A program made the position numbers and the translations under genes. This document shows positions 21,788-27,631 of a stretch of DNA of 27,631 nucleotides, in pieces. Under the pieces are notes generated by a model that was not told the DNA's origin, made no database searches, and saw only the letters and a list, made by a program, of their open reading frames with translations. Source of the stretch: an uncultured Bacilli bacterium (GTDB lineage Bacteria; Bacillota_I; Bacilli_A; RF39; UBA660); NCBI GenBank assembly GCA_910587325.1, contig CAJUKB010000019.1, positions 1 through 27,631 of the forward strand, written 5' to 3'. Numbering within the stretch: the first letter of the stretch is position 1; each line of letters starts with the position of its first letter.

Positions 21788-22966
21788 ATGAATGACTTAA
21801 AAGAGACAACGAAAGGATTTAACTTAAAAGAAGTCATTTTGATTATTGTATCCACAGCACTTATTACGAGTATGACGACTGGTGTTATTTTGTATAACCA
21901 AAATAAGTTGACCAAAAACATTACGTATCAAGATTTGAATCAAGATATGGCTTTAAAAGAGTTTTTAACTGTTTATGCCTCTTTAATTGACGAATATTAT
22001 GAAGATGTTGACAAAACGGCGATGCTAGAAAGTGCCATAGGAGCGATGTTTAATTATTTAGGAGAAGATTATTCCACTTATATGAATAAAGAAGAAACAG
22101 ATGCGTTAGCCAAAAGATTAATTGGTGAATATAAAGGAATAGGTATTACTGTCAATATGGAAAATACAATTGTAGAGTTTATTGAAGGCGGTTCTGCTGA
22201 AGAGGCGGGACTTTTAGTAGGAGATAAAATTATTGCTATTAATGGGAACGTATTAGGTACAGAAGAAGAAAATCAAATTACAAGTTATATTGAAAAAGCG
22301 AATGTGGGGGATAAATTAACGGTATCTGTAACAAGAGGAAATGAAACCTTAAATTTTGAGGTTGTGGTGAAGAAATTGTTAATTCCTGCTATACAATATA
22401 AAGTGTTAGAAAACAATATTGGATACTTAGGAATATCTACTTTTTCCAATACATTAAATACCCAAGTGAAAAATGCTTTAAGTAATATGGAAAATACAGG
22501 AATAAATTCGTTAATTATTGATTTACGTAACAATACAGGGGGCTATTTATCTGCTGCTAAAGATGTTGCAAGCTTATTTTTAGAAAAAGGACGTACTATA
22601 TATTCTTTAGAAGAAAAAGAAAATACTACAGAATACAAAGACGAAACCGATGAAAAAAGAGAGTATAAAATTGTAGTTTTGTTTAATGAAGAAAGTGCAT
22701 CTGCATCGGAAGTTTTAATTGCGGCGTTAAAAGAAAGTTATGGTGCTATTACCATAGGAACGAAAAGTTATGGAAAAGGAAAGGTGCAACAAACATACTC
22801 TTTAGAAGACGGAAGTATGGTGAAATACACTTCAGCTAAATGGTTGACGCCGAATGGTACTTGTGTAGATGAAGTAGGTATTACTCCGGATTATGTAGTA
22901 GAAGTAGACAAAGAAAATTTGAATGTGGATAACCAATTAGAAAGAGCAATAGAACTTGCAAAGTGA
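21788..22966 (+). CDS. C-terminal processing peptidase, S41 family (CtpA/CtpB)
   Basis: Membrane-anchored serine protease that trims exported proteins at their C-termini. The ATG at 21788 follows GAGGGTGAT; the longer reading from 21755 has no site. The 392 residues show one membrane helix at about 15-38, a PDZ domain (EGGSAEEAGLLVGDKIIAINGNVL) at about 115-195, and the S41 catalytic domain. The Ser/Lys dyad is Ser305 in ESASASE and Lys330 in SYGKGKVQ, 25 residues apart as in CtpB and Prc, with Gln334 conserved. The end reads WLTPNGTCVDEVGITPD, also typical. It could act in envelope quality control. It is a single gene with its own weak terminator. Confidence 0.95.
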   Translation: MNDLKETTKGFNLKEVILIIVSTALITSMTTGVILYNQNKLTKNITYQDLNQDMALKEFLTVYASLIDEYYEDVDKTAMLESAIGAMFNYLGEDYSTYMNKEETDALAKRLIGEYKGIGITVNMENTIVEFIEGGSAEEAGLLVGDKIIAINGNVLGTEEENQITSYIEKANVGDKLTVSVTRGNETLNFEVVVKKLLIPAIQYKVLENNIGYLGISTFSNTLNTQVKNALSNMENTGINSLIIDLRNNTGGYLSAAKDVASLFLEKGRTIYSLEEKENTTEYKDETDEKREYKIVVLFNEESASASEVLIAALKESYGAITIGTKSYGKGKVQQTYSLEDGSMVKYTSAKWLTPNGTCVDEVGITPDYVVEVDKENLNVDNQLERAIELAK

Positions 22967-22967
22967 T

Positions 22968-22987
22968 GGACTGTAAAGTCTTTTTTT
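22968..22987 (+). terminator. Short terminator of the S41 protease gene
   Basis: GGACT (22968-22972) pairs with AGTCT (22977-22981) around GTAA, followed by T-run. Short stem; moderate strength. Confidence 0.6.
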
Positions 22988-23017
22988 CTAACATTTGTTT
23001 TTTATTTAAAACTTTTG

Positions 23018-23023
23018 TATAAT
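23018..23023 (+). promoter_or_regulatory. -10 element of the DUF402 gene
   Basis: TATAAT at 23018-23023, 21 bases upstream of the ATG at 23045. Confidence 0.5.
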
Positions 23024-23044
23024 ACTCTTGAAAGAGAGAGAATT

Positions 23045-23587
23045 ATGGACAATATAAAAGTAGGAGATAATCTTACTATACATTGTTACAAGCATAATGG
23101 TATTCTCCATAGAGTTTGCGAAGATGCAACTGTATTAGAAATAACAGAAGAGTATCTTGTTTGTGCTAACGACAAGACCAAAATCACCGAAAGTGATGGA
23201 AGAAGTTACAATACCAATGAAATAGCCATTTTGATTTTTTACAAAAAAAGTTGGTTTAATATCATTGCCCAATTAAAAGAACAAGGTTTATTTTACTATT
23301 GTAATATTGCTTCCCCTTATATCATAGATAATACTATCATTAAATATATTGACTATGATTTGGATTTAAGAGTATTTCCAGATGGAGGATTTCGTATTCT
23401 AGATAGAAATGAATACAAATACCATAAACGTATCATGCATTATAGTAATGATTTGGACACAATCCTAAAAAATGAATTACAAAAGTTAATTTCTTTAAAA
23501 AAGGCGGAAAAACAGCCATTTGATAAAGAAAAAATTCACAAATACTATGAAAAGTATGTAAATTTACAAAAAAATGCTAAAAATTAG
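23045..23587 (+). CDS. DUF402 protein, nucleoside tri/diphosphate phosphatase-like
   Basis: DUF402 (FomD-like) protein of 180 residues. Members in Gram-positive cocci hydrolyse nucleoside tri- and diphosphates. The family hallmarks are YKKSWFNIIAQLKEQGLFYYCNIASP and then KYIDYDLDLRVFPDGGFRILDRNEY, which supply the Tyr, Asn, Asp and Glu residues that bind the metal. The N-terminus forms a barrel of strands (VGDNLTIHCYKHNG, ATVLEITEEYLVC). The C-terminal third is helical and basic. The ATG at 23045 follows GAGAGAGA, a weaker site; the longer reading from 23015 would start before the promoter. The gene ends within its terminator and directly precedes the rRNA operon. Confidence 0.9.
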   Translation: MDNIKVGDNLTIHCYKHNGILHRVCEDATVLEITEEYLVCANDKTKITESDGRSYNTNEIAILIFYKKSWFNIIAQLKEQGLFYYCNIASPYIIDNTIIKYIDYDLDLRVFPDGGFRILDRNEYKYHKRIMHYSNDLDTILKNELQKLISLKKAEKQPFDKEKIHKYYEKYVNLQKNAKN

Positions 23588-23595
23588 CATTTTTC
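23571..23595 (+). terminator. Terminator of the DUF402 gene
   Basis: AAAATGCTAA (23571-23580) pairs perfectly with TTAGCATTTT (23584-23593), followed by TT. It overlaps the stop codon and could insulate the rRNA operon. Confidence 0.85.
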
Positions 23596-23619
23596 TATTG
23601 CAATAACATAGAATATAGA

Positions 23620-23683
23620 GTAAAATGTAAAAAGTGCTGAGGGAAAAAACAGCACAAAACATACCAAAAAACCTACATTTTAC
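23620..23683. repeat. Nested inverted repeat upstream of the rRNA promoter
   Basis: GTAAAATGTA (23620-23629) is perfectly complementary to TACATTTTAC (23674-23683), and between them GTGCTG (23634-23639) pairs with CAGCAC (23650-23655). The arms enclose 44 bases, so an outer stem with an inner hairpin can form. It lies 40 bases upstream of the rRNA -35 box. It may be a transcribed structure or a protein-binding site. Confidence 0.7.
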
Positions 23684-23722
23684 AATAAAAAATGTAAATT
23701 GTCGAAAAAATGCAAAAAAGTG

Positions 23723-23751
23723 TTGACATTAGAAAAAGGTTTTGGTATATT
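23723..23751 (+). promoter_or_regulatory. rRNA operon promoter
   Basis: -35 TTGACA (23723-23728), exactly 17 bases, -10 TATATT (23746-23751). An A+T-rich stretch upstream (23690-23720) fits an UP element. It is the only perfect -35 with a matching -10 in the window. Confidence 0.85.
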
Positions 23752-23756
23752 ACTAG

Positions 23757-23778
23757 TGCGCGAACGAAAAAAAGCGCA
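23757..23778 (+). other. GC-rich hairpin at the start of the rRNA transcript
   Basis: TGCGC (23757-23761) pairs with GCGCA (23774-23778) around an A-rich loop. It would be the first structure of the nascent rRNA transcript. Confidence 0.5.
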
Positions 23779-23784
23779 AGAGAA

Positions 23785-23824
23785 TGATCTTTGAAAACTA
23801 AGTAAAAAAGTCAATTTTGAGTAG
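23785..23824 (+). promoter_or_regulatory. boxA-type antitermination module of the rRNA leader
   Basis: TGATCTTTGAAAACTA (23785-23800) is a boxA-type sequence. It is followed by AATTTTGAGTAG (23813-23824). Both are repeated in the 16S-23S spacer at 25577-25592 and 25602-25613. Such sequences recruit Nus factors. Confidence 0.75.
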
Positions 23825-23863
23825 CTAGATTAAACGAATATAATATAGATTATATAAATCTTT

Positions 23864-25443
<1,580 letters not shown>

Positions 25444-25665
25444 CTATGGAGTTATTACTTATAGAAGAAAACCGTATGAAACCTTCGGGGATAGCATATT
25501 TTAATGTGAAAAGGTTTCAAATTAAGAGCTACCTGACTCATTTTACTTGGTTTTGAGAGATTTTTCTCTCAGATTTTGTTCTTTGAAAACTAGATAATGT
25601 AAATTTTGAGTAGTCATATTATATGACATTAAGATCTCAAAACTCATCAATTAGATAACTTTGGT
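25444..25665 (+). other. 16S-23S spacer without tRNA genes
   Basis: About 220 bases. There is no tRNA-Ile or tRNA-Ala. It holds a hairpin GAGAGA / TCTCTC (25555-25570), the boxA copy TGTTCTTTGAAAACTA (25577-25592), AATTTTGAGTAG (25602-25613) and a perfect stem GTCATAT / ATATGAC (25613-25627). TTTTGAG (25605-25611) can pair with CTCAAAA (25636-25642), and could form part of the processing stem before 23S. Confidence 0.8.
25577..25592 (+). promoter_or_regulatory. boxA copy before 23S
   Basis: TGTTCTTTGAAAACTA repeats the 16S-leader boxA with two differences and lies at a similar distance from AATTTTGAGTAG. It serves antitermination before 23S. Confidence 0.75.

Positions 25666-27631
<1,966 letters not shown>

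Noticed and set aside
6422..22966. TGA read as Trp, as in some Mollicutes
   Set aside because: Trp is TGG in every conserved position, and TGA ends the phospholipase and S41 protease genes exactly at the usual family ends, with no in-frame internal TGA in real genes.
25555..25570. GAGAGA / TCTCTC hairpin as a terminator in the spacer
   Set aside because: It lacks a following T-run, and transcription must continue into 23S.

Overview
The window is a strongly A+T-rich stretch of a bacterial chromosome that ends inside an rRNA operon. The 16S sequence, the gene set (CdaA/CdaR, YebC_II type YebC, DUF402, DUF378, a SipW-type secreted protein) and the GGTGAT/AGGAG ribosome binding sites point to an uncultured low-GC Firmicute of the Bacilli, near the Erysipelotrichales/RF39-like gut lineages. 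That placement is from memory of 16S signatures, not from a search. Trp is TGG throughout and TGA ends several genes, so the standard bacterial code applies.

Layout. 1-1930: a minus-strand accessory patch with a short large-type serine recombinase, a 400-base leader full of 11-bp-phased repeats, an unknown 97-residue protein and tRNA-Gly(GCC) with its terminator. 2040-3390: two exported or membrane-anchored proteins, the second with a SipW-type signal peptide. 3434-4112: a decayed IS200-type element with tnpA broken twice. 4115-7842: an unknown minus-strand protein, then a rightward run of a ZIP metal transporter, a patatin-like phospholipase, an unknown Cys-cluster protein and YebC. 8310-13019: one gene for a 1569-residue surface protein with NPCBM, transglutaminase-like, F5/8C and Ig-like modules. 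13138-15364: cdaA and cdaR, overlapping, for c-di-AMP synthesis and its control, facing a DUF378 protein across a shared terminator. 15698-18725: lipoprotein, DUF308 membrane protein and a divergent enolase.

18751-20085: a second decayed transposon, an IS605/IS1341-type tnpB with four frame breaks but all RuvC positions still encoded, followed by a structured right end of the kind that yields omega/reRNA. 20246-21673 is the most novel patch: a protein with a pattern reminiscent of ADP-ribosyltransferases, a 38-codon double-glycine leader peptide at 20997-21113, and a membrane-anchored thioredoxin-like protein without the CxxC pair. 21788-23587: an S41 processing protease and a DUF402 protein. 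23588-27631: rRNA leader with promoter and boxA, 16S, a tRNA-free spacer and the first two thirds of 23S, ending at the conserved I-CeuI site.

Most genes carry their own promoter and hairpin terminator, so the window is a series of short transcription units. The clearest co-transcribed sets are ZIP-phospholipase and cdaA-cdaR. The leading candidate for something undescribed is the double-glycine peptide and its two odd neighbours; the phased repeats upstream of the recombinase come second.
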